Origin: Chloroflexota bacterium
GTDB lineage: Bacteria > Chloroflexota > Dehalococcoidia > Lucifugimonadales > Lucifugimonadaceae
NCBI GenBank assembly: GCA_002730555.1
Contig: PCAM01000007.1
Coordinates: 62,001-126,000 of the forward strand
DNA length: 64,000 nucleotides
Direction of reading: 5' to 3'
Position numbers and translations under genes: made by a program. This document shows positions 55,925 through 64,000 of this stretch, piece after piece. Each line of letters opens with the position of its first letter. The stretch's first letter is position 1. The notes beneath the pieces were generated by a model. That model saw only the letters and a program-made list of their open reading frames with translations. It ran no database searches and was not told the DNA's origin.

Positions 55925-55953
55925 TGTGACGGGCCCCGTTCTTCTGAATCGCG

Positions 55954-55985
55954 AAAAGGCCCCGGCAGAACGCCGGGGCCTTTTT
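55954..55985. terminator. Bidirectional rho-independent terminator
   Basis: AAAA-GGCCCCGGC pairs with GCCGGGGCC-TTTT around AGAAC, giving a 13-bp stem with T-rich ends in both directions. It lies between the rsmA operon and the converging peroxiredoxin gene. Confidence 0.88.
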
Positions 55986-56011
55986 CATGTGATCGTGGAC
56001 TTCGGGTACGT

Positions 56012-56485
56012 CTAGTTGAGCCCGTCCACCGCCGCCTTGACTGCCTCGTAATCCGGCTCGATCCCGGGGTTCTCTCCCCGCCACACGAACTGAATCGTGC
56101 CGGAGCCGTCAACTACGTAAACGGTCCGGTTGGCGGCCGTGTAACCGTCCATCCCGGCGAAGTTCTCAAGCACCGTGTCGTAAGCCCTCGCGGTCGACGC
56201 CGTGTGGTCCACGAGGATCGGGAAGTTCAGGTTGTGCTTGGTCTTGAACTCCTTTGCAACAAAGAAGTTGTCGACGGCGATTCCAAGGACATCGGCGCTG
56301 GCATTGTTCAGATCGGAGAGCGAATCCCGGAATGCGCAAACCTGGTTGTCACAAACACCCGAGAACGCGGCCGGGTAGAACGATAGGACGACCGTCTTGC
56401 CGGAGTAGTCACTCAGGCTGACATCGTTTCGGTCGCTGTCTTTTAAAGCGAAAGCGGGCGCTTGCGTCCCAACTTCGAGCGGCAT
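56012..56485 (-). CDS. Peroxiredoxin (AhpC/TSA family, AhpE-like)
   Basis: A 157-residue thiol peroxidase. The peroxidatic Cys is in FYPAAFSGVCDNQVCAF (~residue 45), corresponding to the P-x3-T/S-x2-C active site. A further Cys (VCAF) lies five residues on, and the conserved Arg is in ANRTVYVVDG. The sequence VGTQAPAFALKDSDRNDVSL is the family start. No resolving Cys is visible in the C-terminal half, so an external thiol may resolve the enzyme. Confidence 0.9.
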   Translation of the reverse strand: MPLEVGTQAPAFALKDSDRNDVSLSDYSGKTVVLSFYPAAFSGVCDNQVCAFRDSLSDLNNASADVLGIAVDNFFVAKEFKTKHNLNFPILVDHTASTARAYDTVLENFAGMDGYTAANRTVYVVDGSGTIQFVWRGENPGIEPDYEAVKAAVDGLN

Positions 56486-56569
56486 ACTCGTCTCCTGTGG
56501 TTAGTTACATGTATTGCATGTTTATTCTCTGGAGCGGCGATTATGACACGTCCGGGCCAGAACCGCGGG

Positions 56570-57562
56570 TTAATCGCCCCCGTTCACGGCCATAACGGCC
56601 TTGATGATGCCGTCCTGCTGTTTGGAGTACATCTCGAAAGCTTGCGGGACATCGTCGAAGGTCATGTGGTGCGTGATGAGCCTGGACGGGTCAATCCAAC
56701 CTTTGTCCATCAGTGCGATGACTTCGTTGATATCGCCGGTCGGGTCCGGTGAACTGATCGAAGAGCACGGGATGAGGGTGGCGACCTTGCCCATCCACGC
56801 CATGTGCTTGAACGGAACCACGGCGTTCATGCTGATCAGGCTGAATCCGAGCACCTTGCCGTACTGGTTGACGTAGGAGATCGCCTGGTTCAGGCCTTCC
56901 GGATCCCCTGAGGCGTCAACGACCACGTCCAGGCCGCGCCCGCCTGTGAGCTCGGCGATCGCCTCAAGTGGATCGACATTGTCCGGGTTGATGGTGTCGG
57001 AAGCGCCCATCTGCTTCGACTTTTCGAGTCGGTAGTCGAGGATATCGATACCGATCACCTGCGCTGCGCCCTGCGCCGCCGCCAGGTTTGTGAACGACAG
57101 CCCGATCGCACCCTGTCCGACGATACCTATCCGTAAACCAGCCGTCGGACCCCAGAGCTTGGTTGCGAAAAGCACTGTGCCCATTGGCTGGCACATCAAC
57201 CACTCGTCCAGGCCGCGATCGTCCGGGACAGGCATGACCATGTTCCCGGGGATATTGATGTACTCGACCAGCCCGCCAAGGGCGTCCGGGTTTCGGAAGC
57301 TGGAGAGAACGATCGCTCGCTGGCCGACGTCGATGCCTTCCACCCGTGTCTCGACTACCGTTCCGGCGATTTCGTGACACGGCGAGCCGGGGCGACTCGG
57401 GTACATCTCCTCCGGCAGTACCTGGTCGTAAAACATGTGCGTGTCACTGCCACAGACGGACACCTGTTGGACCTTGAGAAGGATTTCTCCCTCTGCCGGC
57501 ACCGGCGTGTCCATCTCGAAGTACTCGAAGGTGTGTGGCGCCGACATTCGTGCTGCTCGCAT
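56570..57562 (-). CDS. Zinc-type medium-chain dehydrogenase, array copy 1
   Basis: A 330-residue alcohol dehydrogenase-like enzyme. The catalytic zinc site is supported by SVCGSDTHMF and PCHEIAGTVVE. The third ligand Cys is probably in WLMCQPMGTVLF. The cofactor loop GQGAIGLSFTNLAAAQGA is followed by an acidic residue (VIGIDILDYR), favouring NAD. The Cys-rich structural zinc lobe of classic alcohol dehydrogenases is absent. ATG 57562 fits the other copies; the frame is open to 57655. Members are described under copies 2-7. Confidence 0.88.
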   Translation of the reverse strand: MRAARMSAPHTFEYFEMDTPVPAEGEILLKVQQVSVCGSDTHMFYDQVLPEEMYPSRPGSPCHEIAGTVVETRVEGIDVGQRAIVLSSFRNPDALGGLVEYINIPGNMVMPVPDDRGLDEWLMCQPMGTVLFATKLWGPTAGLRIGIVGQGAIGLSFTNLAAAQGAAQVIGIDILDYRLEKSKQMGASDTINPDNVDPLEAIAELTGGRGLDVVVDASGDPEGLNQAISYVNQYGKVLGFSLISMNAVVPFKHMAWMGKVATLIPCSSISSPDPTGDINEVIALMDKGWIDPSRLITHHMTFDDVPQAFEMYSKQQDGIIKAVMAVNGGD

Positions 57563-57733
57563 ATATTTGACCGCCTCTTTTACAGGATTAAGGGCGTCAG
57601 AATCGGACTTCCCACATCGTCGCCCGTTCGCCCCGCCATTATTTCGGGTCAGCAAGATAGAACCCGCCCGGGCATTTTATTCCTGATTCGTGCTTAAAGT
57701 GGCGTCGAACCAATTCAAGTTCGGACAATCGCG

Positions 57734-58257
57734 ATGAATCGACAACAGATCGAGTGGGACTGGTCCGATGTTGACTCCCAACGTGCCTTCGCCGAGTGGG
57801 TCGGTTTCCCGGACGGCGTCGTCACAGAACGGGAGACCATGGCCGCTCTTACACTGCCGGGCGTGGTGGTGTCGGGCCATGTCCTCGAGATCGAATTCCG
57901 CCTGGGAAGCGGGCGTGATCTTGCGGACAACGCTCGTTTTCATCTGACCGTGGCGTTCAACCACGCGCTGGGATTTATGGAAGAAAAAGTGGGAGCGCAC
58001 TTCTCAGCGGTGTTTCACGCACTCTTAACTGGCGGGTCGTTCCTGTTGACGTTCGCCGGACCCCTGCGCACCTGGAACTGGCCTCCGCCTGAAGAAAAAT
58101 CATGGGCCAAAGCGGAGTCCGCTACATTCTCTCGCACAAAACTTACGAGGACGCTCAACGAGTCGAACGCAATATAGAGATCGACACTGCAACGGGCGAG
58201 TCGATCGAGTTTGTCGAAAGGCAGACGGCGCGCTTTTTGGCCGAGGTAATCGCCTGA
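57734..58257 (+). other. Two overlapping open frames, possibly one broken gene
   Basis: The first frame (57734-58177, 147 residues) starts MNRQQIEWDWSDVDSQRAF and has FHLTVAFNHALGFMEEK. A second frame (ATG 58102 to TGA 58257, 51 residues) reads MGQSGVRYILSHKTYEDAQR and continues IEIDTATGESIEFVERQ, more protein-like than the overlapping end of the first frame. An indel near 58095 could have split one gene. No family is recognised. Confidence 0.4.
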
Positions 58258-58387
58258 TACAGAAATCGGGATTCGACCGGCCACAATGTTTCAGCGACCT
58301 GGAGGGGTCACCTGCCGACGAATCCCGGTTCCGTGTGTTCACTTGCCGGCGCCCGTGAATGGCGAACGGCGATATTCAAGCGATTGA

Positions 58388-59377
58388 CTACCCTTTGACG
58401 GAAATGACCGTTTTGATGATGCCGTCTTTGCGGTCGGCGTACATCTCGTAGGCCTCCGGGATTTCATCCCAGCCGTGGGTGTGGGTCGTCAGCCGTGACG
58501 GGTCCATCCAGCCGCGATCCCGGAGGGCGACCATGTCTGCGATGCAAGATGTGGCGTCCTCGGAGCCGGCGGAACCGGTCGGGATTACCTGGACCTCTTT
58601 GCGCATCCATTCCTGGTGCCTGAACACGGTCGTTTCGGTCTGGGATGACACCAGGCTGAAGCCGACCACGAGTCCCCGTGGATTGACGAGGTTGACCGCC
58701 TGGTTGATGCCGTCCGGGTCTCCGGAGGCGTCCACGACGACGTCGACACCCTGGCCGCCGGTGGCCTCTGCGAGCGCCTCGACGACGTTCTCTCTGTCGG
58801 CGTTGATGGTCCCGGTTGCGCCGAACTCTTCGGACTTGGCAAGCCGGTAGTCCTCGAGGTCGATGGCGATCACTTCCTGGGCGCCCTGGTTGGCGGCGAT
58901 CATTGTGAAGGAAAGACCGATTGCGCCCTGCCCGAGCACGGCGATACGCTTGTCATCCGTCGTGCCCCAGCGCCGTGCTGAGTACAGGACCGTGCCGGAC
59001 GGCTGGCACATGATCCATTCATCCGTGCCTCCGTAGTCCGGAATCGGGATCACCCGGCTGGTGGCGATCAACTCGGCAAGTCCGCCGGATGTGGCCTCTC
59101 CGCCCATCACGCGGTCCGTGAGCACGATGGCGCGCTGGCCGACAGCGTACGCCGGGTTCTTGGACTCGACGATTGTTCCCGCGATCTCGTGGCACGGCAT
59201 ACCGGGCGTGAACGGGTACTGCTCTTCAGCGAAGACCGGCTCGTAACGTAGGTGCGTGTCACTGCCGCAGATCGAAACGTGTTCGATTTCAAGCAGGACC
59301 TGCCCGTCGTTGACCGTCGGATCCGGGGCGTCCGTAGCTTCAAGCTTGCGTGGGCCTGTGAGCTGGTAGGTTTTCAT
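58388..59377 (-). CDS. Zinc-type medium-chain dehydrogenase, array copy 2
   Basis: A 329-residue paralogue. It has SICGSDTHLRYEPVFAEEQY, PCHEIAGTIVESKNPAYAVG, WIMCQPSGTVLYSARRWG, the loop GQGAIGLSFTMIAANQGA with IAIDLEDYRL (NAD type), and the family phrase FRHQEWMRKEVQVIPTGSAG. The conserved DRGWMDPSRLTTH...WDEIPEAYEMY C-terminus is shared by all copies. 88 bases separate it from the copy at 59467, and a hypothetical frame lies between it and copy 1. Confidence 0.92.
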   Translation of the reverse strand: MKTYQLTGPRKLEATDAPDPTVNDGQVLLEIEHVSICGSDTHLRYEPVFAEEQYPFTPGMPCHEIAGTIVESKNPAYAVGQRAIVLTDRVMGGEATSGGLAELIATSRVIPIPDYGGTDEWIMCQPSGTVLYSARRWGTTDDKRIAVLGQGAIGLSFTMIAANQGAQEVIAIDLEDYRLAKSEEFGATGTINADRENVVEALAEATGGQGVDVVVDASGDPDGINQAVNLVNPRGLVVGFSLVSSQTETTVFRHQEWMRKEVQVIPTGSAGSEDATSCIADMVALRDRGWMDPSRLTTHTHGWDEIPEAYEMYADRKDGIIKTVISVKG

Positions 59378-59466
59378 CTGGAGAGTGTTCCCTTCTGGCT
59401 TAAATGCCCGTTCTTGATTGGCACGACTTCCGATTCGATGTGGGCCTGCCGTGCGCTCAACGTTAA

Positions 59467-60450
59467 TTACTCGATAGCTATCACGACTTTGATTACTCCA
59501 TCGGTCCGATCTGCGTACATCTCATATGCGTCCGGGATCTCGTCCCAGCCGACGCGGTGGGTTATCAATTCAGCGGGGTCCCACCAGCCGCGGTCCCGCA
59601 GCCCGACCATGTCACGTATCGGCGTCACCGGGTCGATAGCGCCGGCGGCGTTGGTCGGGAGGATGCGAACTTCTTTTCGCATCCACTCCTGGTGTCTCAA
59701 GATCGTAGGATCGGTCGCCAGCACGAGGCTGAACCCGATGATCGTGCCGCGTTTCCGCACGAGTCCGAGCGCCACGTTAAGCCCGTCCGGATCGCCGGTG
59801 GCTTCCACGACGACATCGACGCCTTCGCCTTCGGTCAGGTCCATCACGGCTTCCAGGAGATCATCCCGATCCGCGTTCAGCGTCACCTCTGCACCCAGTT
59901 GGGACGCCTTGTCCAGTCTGTAATCGTCGAGATCGACGGCGATCACCTTCTGCGCGCCCATCCGGTACGCCACTGCGGTCGTGGAGAGGCCGATAGCGCC
60001 CTGTCCCATCACGAGGAATGTCTTGTCGTCGGTGGTGCCCCACTCACGGCTGGCCTGTATCGCCGTTCCCGCCGGCTGGCACATCACCCAGTCCGAGGTT
60101 TCGCCGTAGTCCGGGAGGGGGATGACCTTTTCGCTTGCGATGTACTCCGCAAGCCCGCCGGTGGTTATGCCGACCTCGGCGGCGAAGGCCGGCAGTAGGA
60201 TCGCTCTCCCCCCGACCGCGTGTTCCGGATTCTTGCTCTCCACAATCGTTCCGGCGATCTCATGGCATGGGAGGCCCGGGGCGAAGGGATACGACTCCTC
60301 CGGAAGAGCCGGGCCGAAATTCAAGTGCGTGTCGCTGCCGCAGATCGAAACGTGCTCGATCTTGAGCAGTACCTGGCCATCTTCGGGCTCCGGGTCCGGG
60401 GCGTTTACTTCCTCAAAAGTGCGCGGACCCGTTAGCTGAAATGCCTTCAT
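59467..60450 (-). CDS. Zinc-type medium-chain dehydrogenase, array copy 3
   Basis: A 327-residue paralogue with SICGSDTHLNFGPALPEESY, PCHEIAGTIVESKNPEHAVG, WVMCQPAGTAIQASREWG and GQGAIGLSTTAVAYRMGA. The region after the cofactor loop (VIAVDLDDYRL) again indicates NAD. It diverges more than its neighbours in the middle third (AFAAEVGITTGG). Its start codon overlaps the stop of the copy at 60447 by four bases (ATGA), showing co-translation. Confidence 0.92.
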   Translation of the reverse strand: MKAFQLTGPRTFEEVNAPDPEPEDGQVLLKIEHVSICGSDTHLNFGPALPEESYPFAPGLPCHEIAGTIVESKNPEHAVGGRAILLPAFAAEVGITTGGLAEYIASEKVIPLPDYGETSDWVMCQPAGTAIQASREWGTTDDKTFLVMGQGAIGLSTTAVAYRMGAQKVIAVDLDDYRLDKASQLGAEVTLNADRDDLLEAVMDLTEGEGVDVVVEATGDPDGLNVALGLVRKRGTIIGFSLVLATDPTILRHQEWMRKEVRILPTNAAGAIDPVTPIRDMVGLRDRGWWDPAELITHRVGWDEIPDAYEMYADRTDGVIKVVIAIE

Positions 60451-61454
60451 GTCTTGACCTGCGATTCGCCGGCGCCAGAGACGTCCATCACGGTCTTAAT
60501 GACGCCGTCCGTGTGTCCGGCATACATCTCGTAGGCGTCCGGGATGTCATCCCAGGCCGTGTGATGCGTAATCAAGACCGACGGGTCGAGCCAGCCGCGA
60601 TCACGGAGTTCGACCATCGACTCGATGGCCTCGGTCGGCGTCTGCGATATGAACGATCCGGTGGCGATGATCCGGGCTTCCTTCATCATCCAGTCCGGGT
60701 GCCGGAACGTCGGAAGCTGGTCGCGGGGGATCTGGCTGAAGCCGATGATCGTGCCGTACATGTTCACCAGACCCACGGCCTGGTTGAGGCCCTCCGGATC
60801 GGCAGAGGCGTCAACGACCACGTCCACGCCTTCGCCGTTTGTGATCTCTGCGACAGCCTCGACGATGTTCTCTTTATCGGCGTTTACAGTGTGTGTCGCA
60901 CCGACCTCGCGCGCCTTGTCGAGGCGGTAGTCCAGAAGGTCGATCCCGATTACCTGTTTTGCACCCGTGCGCTCGGCGATCATGCTGAACGACAATCCGA
61001 TGGCGCCCTGTCCGATGATGGCGATGCGCTTGTCGGTGGAGTGGCCCCAGCGCCGTGCCGAGTACAGGACGGTTCCGGTGGGCTGGCACATCAGCCAGTC
61101 TTCCGTCGTGCCGTGTTCCGGGAGCCGGATCAAATGACGGCTCGCTATGTATTCCCCGAGCCCGCCGCCGGGCCCTCCCGGCGAGGACGGGTCCGGCAGG
61201 ACGATTACGCGCTCACCGACCGGGTGGTCCGGATTTCGGCTTTCGACGATGGTGCCCGCGATTTCGTGGCAGGGCGCGCCCGGGGCGAGCGGGTATCGCT
61301 CTTCTGGAAGCGCAGGCTCGTAGTTGATGTGCGTGTCGCTGCCGCAAACCGAGCCGCAATCGATTTTGACGAGGGCCTGTCCGTCCCCAGGCGTCGGGGT
61401 GTCGACGTCGACCTGCTCCAACCGGCGGGGGCCCGTTTGCTGATACGCCCTCAT
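60447..61454 (-). CDS. Zinc-type medium-chain dehydrogenase, array copy 4
   Basis: A 335-residue paralogue: SVCGSDTHINYEPALPEERY, PCHEIAGTIVESRNPDHPVG, WLMCQPTGTVLYSARRWG, GQGAIGLSFSMIAERTGA and VIGIDLLDYR. An insertion PDPSSPGGPGGG stands where others have shorter Gly-rich turns. It carries FRHPDWMMKEARIIATGSF in place of the FRHQEWMRKE phrase. The C-terminal tail (SGAGESQVKT) is longer than in the other copies. It is 21 bases from copy 5. Confidence 0.92.
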   Translation of the reverse strand: MRAYQQTGPRRLEQVDVDTPTPGDGQALVKIDCGSVCGSDTHINYEPALPEERYPLAPGAPCHEIAGTIVESRNPDHPVGERVIVLPDPSSPGGPGGGLGEYIASRHLIRLPEHGTTEDWLMCQPTGTVLYSARRWGHSTDKRIAIIGQGAIGLSFSMIAERTGAKQVIGIDLLDYRLDKAREVGATHTVNADKENIVEAVAEITNGEGVDVVVDASADPEGLNQAVGLVNMYGTIIGFSQIPRDQLPTFRHPDWMMKEARIIATGSFISQTPTEAIESMVELRDRGWLDPSVLITHHTAWDDIPDAYEMYAGHTDGVIKTVMDVSGAGESQVKT

Positions 61455-61475
61455 ATGGACTCTACAATCTCGCCG

Positions 61476-62471
61476 TTACTCAGGGTTGATCTCCATGACG
61501 ATTTTGATGACGTTGTCTTTTCTGTGTGAGTACATTTCGTACGCTTCCGGGATGTCGTCCCACCCGAAGTGGTGCGTCGTGAACTGCGACGGGTCCATCC
61601 ATCCCCGGTCCCGAAGATCGACCATCGCCATGATCGCCTCGGTCGGGGTGGCGGAACCACCTGAGCTTGTGGGATGAATGAAAACCTCTTTGCGCATCCA
61701 CTCCTGGTGACGGAATATGACCTGCTCCTCGGTCGGGATGAGGGAGAAGCCGATGATCAGGCCGCGCTGGTTGACCATCTGGACGGCCTGGTTGATGCCG
61801 TCCGGATCGGCCGAAGCATCGACCACGACGTCCACGCCCTCGCCGTTTGTGATCTCCTCGATGGCCTCGATCACGTTGTCACGGTCAGGGTTGATCGTGT
61901 CGGTCGCCCCAACGTCCGTCGCCTTGTCCAGGCGGTAGTCCAGGAGATCGATGGCGATCACCTGTGCTGCGCCCTGGTTTGCAGCGATGTTGGTGAACGA
62001 CAGTCCGATGGCGCCCTGGCCCATGATGGCGATGCGCTTGTCGTCGGTCGAACCCCAGCGCCGAGATGAGTACAGGGCGGTGCCCGCGGGCTGGCACATC
62101 AGCCAGTCAGCGGTGCTCCCGTAGTCCGGCAGCGGAATAACCTTTGAACTGGCGATGTAGTCCGCCAGCCCGCCGCCGCGGTGCCCTCCGGCAGAAACCG
62201 CAGTCTCGGGCAGGACGATGGCGCGCGTACCGACCTCGATCCCGGGTCTTCGCGATTCCAGAACAACACCGGCGATCTCGTGGCAGGGAGATCCGTAGAA
62301 CATCGGGTAACGCTCTTCCGGGAGCGTTGGCTCGTAGTTCAAGTGGACATCGCTGCCGCATATCGAGCTGTACTGGACCTTTAGGACGACCTCGCCGTCC
62401 TCGGGCGTCGGATCCGGTGCGTCCGTGACCAGATTGAGACGGCGCGGTCCTGTTAACCGATAGGCCTTCAT
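61476..62471 (-). CDS. Zinc-type medium-chain dehydrogenase, array copy 5
   Basis: A 331-residue paralogue with SICGSDVHLNYEPTLPEERY, PCHEIAGVVLESRRPGIEVG, WLMCQPAGTALYSSRRWG, GQGAIGLSFTNIAANQGA and VIAIDLLDYR. The third position of the CGSDTH motif family is Val here (SDVH), so substrate contacts may differ. The Gly-rich insertion reads SAGGHRGGG. It is 18 bases from copy 6. Confidence 0.92.
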   Translation of the reverse strand: MKAYRLTGPRRLNLVTDAPDPTPEDGEVVLKVQYSSICGSDVHLNYEPTLPEERYPMFYGSPCHEIAGVVLESRRPGIEVGTRAIVLPETAVSAGGHRGGGLADYIASSKVIPLPDYGSTADWLMCQPAGTALYSSRRWGSTDDKRIAIMGQGAIGLSFTNIAANQGAAQVIAIDLLDYRLDKATDVGATDTINPDRDNVIEAIEEITNGEGVDVVVDASADPDGINQAVQMVNQRGLIIGFSLIPTEEQVIFRHQEWMRKEVFIHPTSSGGSATPTEAIMAMVDLRDRGWMDPSQFTTHHFGWDDIPEAYEMYSHRKDNVIKIVMEINPE

Positions 62472-62489
62472 CCCTGTCTCCGAATCCGT

Positions 62490-63476
62490 CTAGCCGTTTA
62501 TGTCCATCACGACCTTGATGACCTGGTCTGACCGGTTGGCGTACATCTCGTAGGCGTCCGGGATGCCGTCCCAGCCAACCCTGTGCGTGATGAGCCTGGC
62601 GGGATCCGCCCAGCCGCGCTCCCGCAGGGCGACCATCTTCTGGATGGCCTCGGTCGGGGTTGGCGAAGCGCCGGACACTGTCGGCGCCAGACGGGCGGCA
62701 CTGCGCATCCACGCTTGGTGGTTGAAGACGACGGGTTCGGTGGCGGATACGAGGCTGAAGCCAACGATCAGGCCGAACCTGTTGACCAGGCTGACGGCCT
62801 GGTTCAGGCCTTCGGGGTCACCGGAGGCGTCCGCAACAACGTTCACGCCCTCGCCCTTGGTCAACTCCTGGATGGCCTCGGCGACGTTTTCTTTGTCGGC
62901 GTTGACGGTGTCTGTTGCGCCGAGCTCTGAGGCCTTCTCAAGCCGGTAGTCCTCGAGGTCAATGGCGATCACCTGCCGGGCACCCTGCGCCGCAGCGATC
63001 ATCGTGAACGACAGACCGATCGCGCCCTGGCCCAGGATGGCGATGCGCTTGTCGGATGCGTTGCCCCACTGGCGGGCGGAGTAAAGAACCGTTCCGGACG
63101 GCTGGCACATCACCCACTCGTCAAGACCGCCGTGGTCCGGGAGGGCGATGATCCGGCTGCTTGCGATGTACTCGGCCAGCCCGCCGCCGGATGGGCCGGT
63201 CTCCGGGTTGTAGTCCGGCAGCACGATGGCGCGCTGGCCGACCCTGTAGTCCGGGTTGCGGGATTCAACGATCGTGCCCGCTATCTCGTGGCAGGGCGCA
63301 CCCGGCACGGACGGGTAGCGTTCTTCCGGCAGCGTCGGCTCGTACGAAAGGTGGGTGTCGCTGCCGCAGACGGATGCCTGCTCGATCTTGAGGAGGACCT
63401 GTCCCTCGGCCGGGGTCGGGTCTGGCGCCTCGATGAACTCGAGCTTTCGGGGTCCGGTTAGCTGTACCGCTTTCAT
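62490..63476 (-). CDS. Zinc-type medium-chain dehydrogenase, array copy 6
   Basis: A 328-residue paralogue with SVCGSDTHLSYEPTLPEERY, PCHEIAGTIVESRNPDYRVG, WVMCQPSGTVLYSARQWG, GQGAIGLSFTMIAAAQGA and VIAIDLEDYR. The segment FNHQAWMRSAARLAPTVSGA departs from the FRHQEWMRKE phrase of copies 2 and 5. 80 bases separate it from copy 7. The tight spacing of copies 3-6 supports one operon. Confidence 0.92.
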   Translation of the reverse strand: MKAVQLTGPRKLEFIEAPDPTPAEGQVLLKIEQASVCGSDTHLSYEPTLPEERYPSVPGAPCHEIAGTIVESRNPDYRVGQRAIVLPDYNPETGPSGGGLAEYIASSRIIALPDHGGLDEWVMCQPSGTVLYSARQWGNASDKRIAILGQGAIGLSFTMIAAAQGARQVIAIDLEDYRLEKASELGATDTVNADKENVAEAIQELTKGEGVNVVADASGDPEGLNQAVSLVNRFGLIVGFSLVSATEPVVFNHQAWMRSAARLAPTVSGASPTPTEAIQKMVALRERGWADPARLITHRVGWDGIPDAYEMYANRSDQVIKVVMDING

Positions 63477-63556
63477 TGGGAGATCAAGTTCCTTTCGCGC
63501 GTCGTGTGCGCTGCACCTGTGGGCCGTCTGAAACGTACGTCGGTCAGACGGATTTA

Positions 63557-64000
63557 TTAGTTCTGTTGCATTACGACTTTGATCACTCCATCGCTGTGAT
63601 CGGAGTACATGTCGTAAGCGCCCTGGATGTCATCAACGCCGAAACCGACCCTGTGGGAGATCAGTTTTCCCGGATCCACGTAGTCGACTTCCTTCATACG
63701 GATCATCTGGCGGATCGTGTCGGTCGGCCGGTCCGTTCCGGCGACCTGGGTCGGGATGATCGTCGCCGCTTTTCGCATCCATGCGGAGTGGTTGAAATCG
63801 GTCGAACGGCCGCCGAGCAGGCTGAAGTTGATGATGGTGCCGTGTCGCTTCACGATGGAGACGACGGTGTTCAACCCCTCGGCCGCGCCGGAGGCGTCGA
63901 CTACATAGTCCAGACCCTGTCCGTCCGTCAGGTCGTTCACGGCTTCGACAAGGTTGACGTCGTCCGGGTTGAGCGTGCTGGAGGCGCCCATCTCCGTGGA
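63557..64000 (-). CDS. Zinc-type medium-chain dehydrogenase, array copy 7 (partial)
   Basis: The C-terminal part of a seventh paralogue; the frame continues past the window edge. Visible are GASSTLNPDDVNLVEAVNDL, LDYVVDASGAAEGLNTVVSI, FNHSAWMRKAATIIPTQVAG and DIQGAYDMYSDHSDGVIKVV. The zinc and cofactor motifs lie outside the window. It is the most diverged visible copy (VDYVDPGKLISHRVGF instead of RDRGWMDPSRLTTH). Confidence 0.88.
   Translation of the reverse strand, partial: STEMGASSTLNPDDVNLVEAVNDLTDGQGLDYVVDASGAAEGLNTVVSIVKRHGTIINFSLLGGRSTDFNHSAWMRKAATIIPTQVAGTDRPTDTIRQMIRMKEVDYVDPGKLISHRVGFGVDDIQGAYDMYSDHSDGVIKVVMQQN

Overview
The window is GC-rich bacterial chromosome with dense coding on both strands, frequent GTG/TTG starts behind strong Shine-Dalgarno sites, and a long Alu-domain-type SRP RNA. 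An IspD-IspF fusion, a SUF operon ordered sufB-C-D-S-U, no recognisable outer-membrane genes, a CocE-type hydrolase, an enolase-superfamily enzyme and a large tandem family of zinc-type dehydrogenases together suggest Chloroflexota, probably a marine SAR202/Dehalococcoidia-like lineage. This placement is inference from gene content; no search was run.

Layout. 1-5 kb: the 3' end of clpC, ispDF (isoprenoid precursors), cysS, a small hypothetical protein and a crotonase. 5-9 kb: a repeat-rich gap, gatB-secG, then two decayed genes (pcm and a cupin). 9-14.5 kb: the complete SUF Fe-S assembly operon, with two perfect inverted repeats in its promoter region. 14.5-19.6 kb: a redox/copper block with a thioredoxin-like protein whose in-frame UGA is followed by a SECIS-like hairpin (candidate selenoprotein), a glutaredoxin-like protein, a YHS protein, the copper ATPase copA, the repressor csoR with a GC-rich operator, and a small membrane protein. 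20-30 kb: a siroheme sulfite/nitrite reductase behind a promoter-plus-terminator leader, a DapA-family aldolase, an MFS carrier, a CocE hydrolase, a zinc-ribbon membrane protein, a MaoC protein, a GNAT and an NHL propeller. 30-41.5 kb: a membrane protein with three 95-residue repeats, two paralogous SDRs, a 14-TM MFS exporter, rlmB, a mandelate racemase-like enzyme, a TPR protein and lpdA.

41.6-46 kb is a patch of mobile-element debris: an IS3-family remnant, an MFS carrier, a tRNA 3'-half fragment touching a MATE gene, an integrase N-terminal stub and an intact tRNA-Leu(UAG). 46-56 kb: a PEP-utiliser mobile-domain protein, a ferritin/VIT1 membrane protein, lepA, a broken DUF1684 gene, galU, SRP RNA, and rsmA-ispE-membrane protein in an overlapping operon. 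56-64 kb: a peroxiredoxin, then seven same-strand paralogous medium-chain dehydrogenases, the last cut by the window edge.

Housekeeping genes (translation, Fe-S, isoprenoid, protein export) are mixed with catabolic and redox genes. At least four genes are broken by frameshift or nonsense lesions and two more mobile-element genes survive only as fragments, so either decay is active here or the assembly carries local indels. The most novel item is the candidate selenoprotein at 14538-15248. Next are the dehydrogenase array, the reductase leader and the 95-residue repeat protein.
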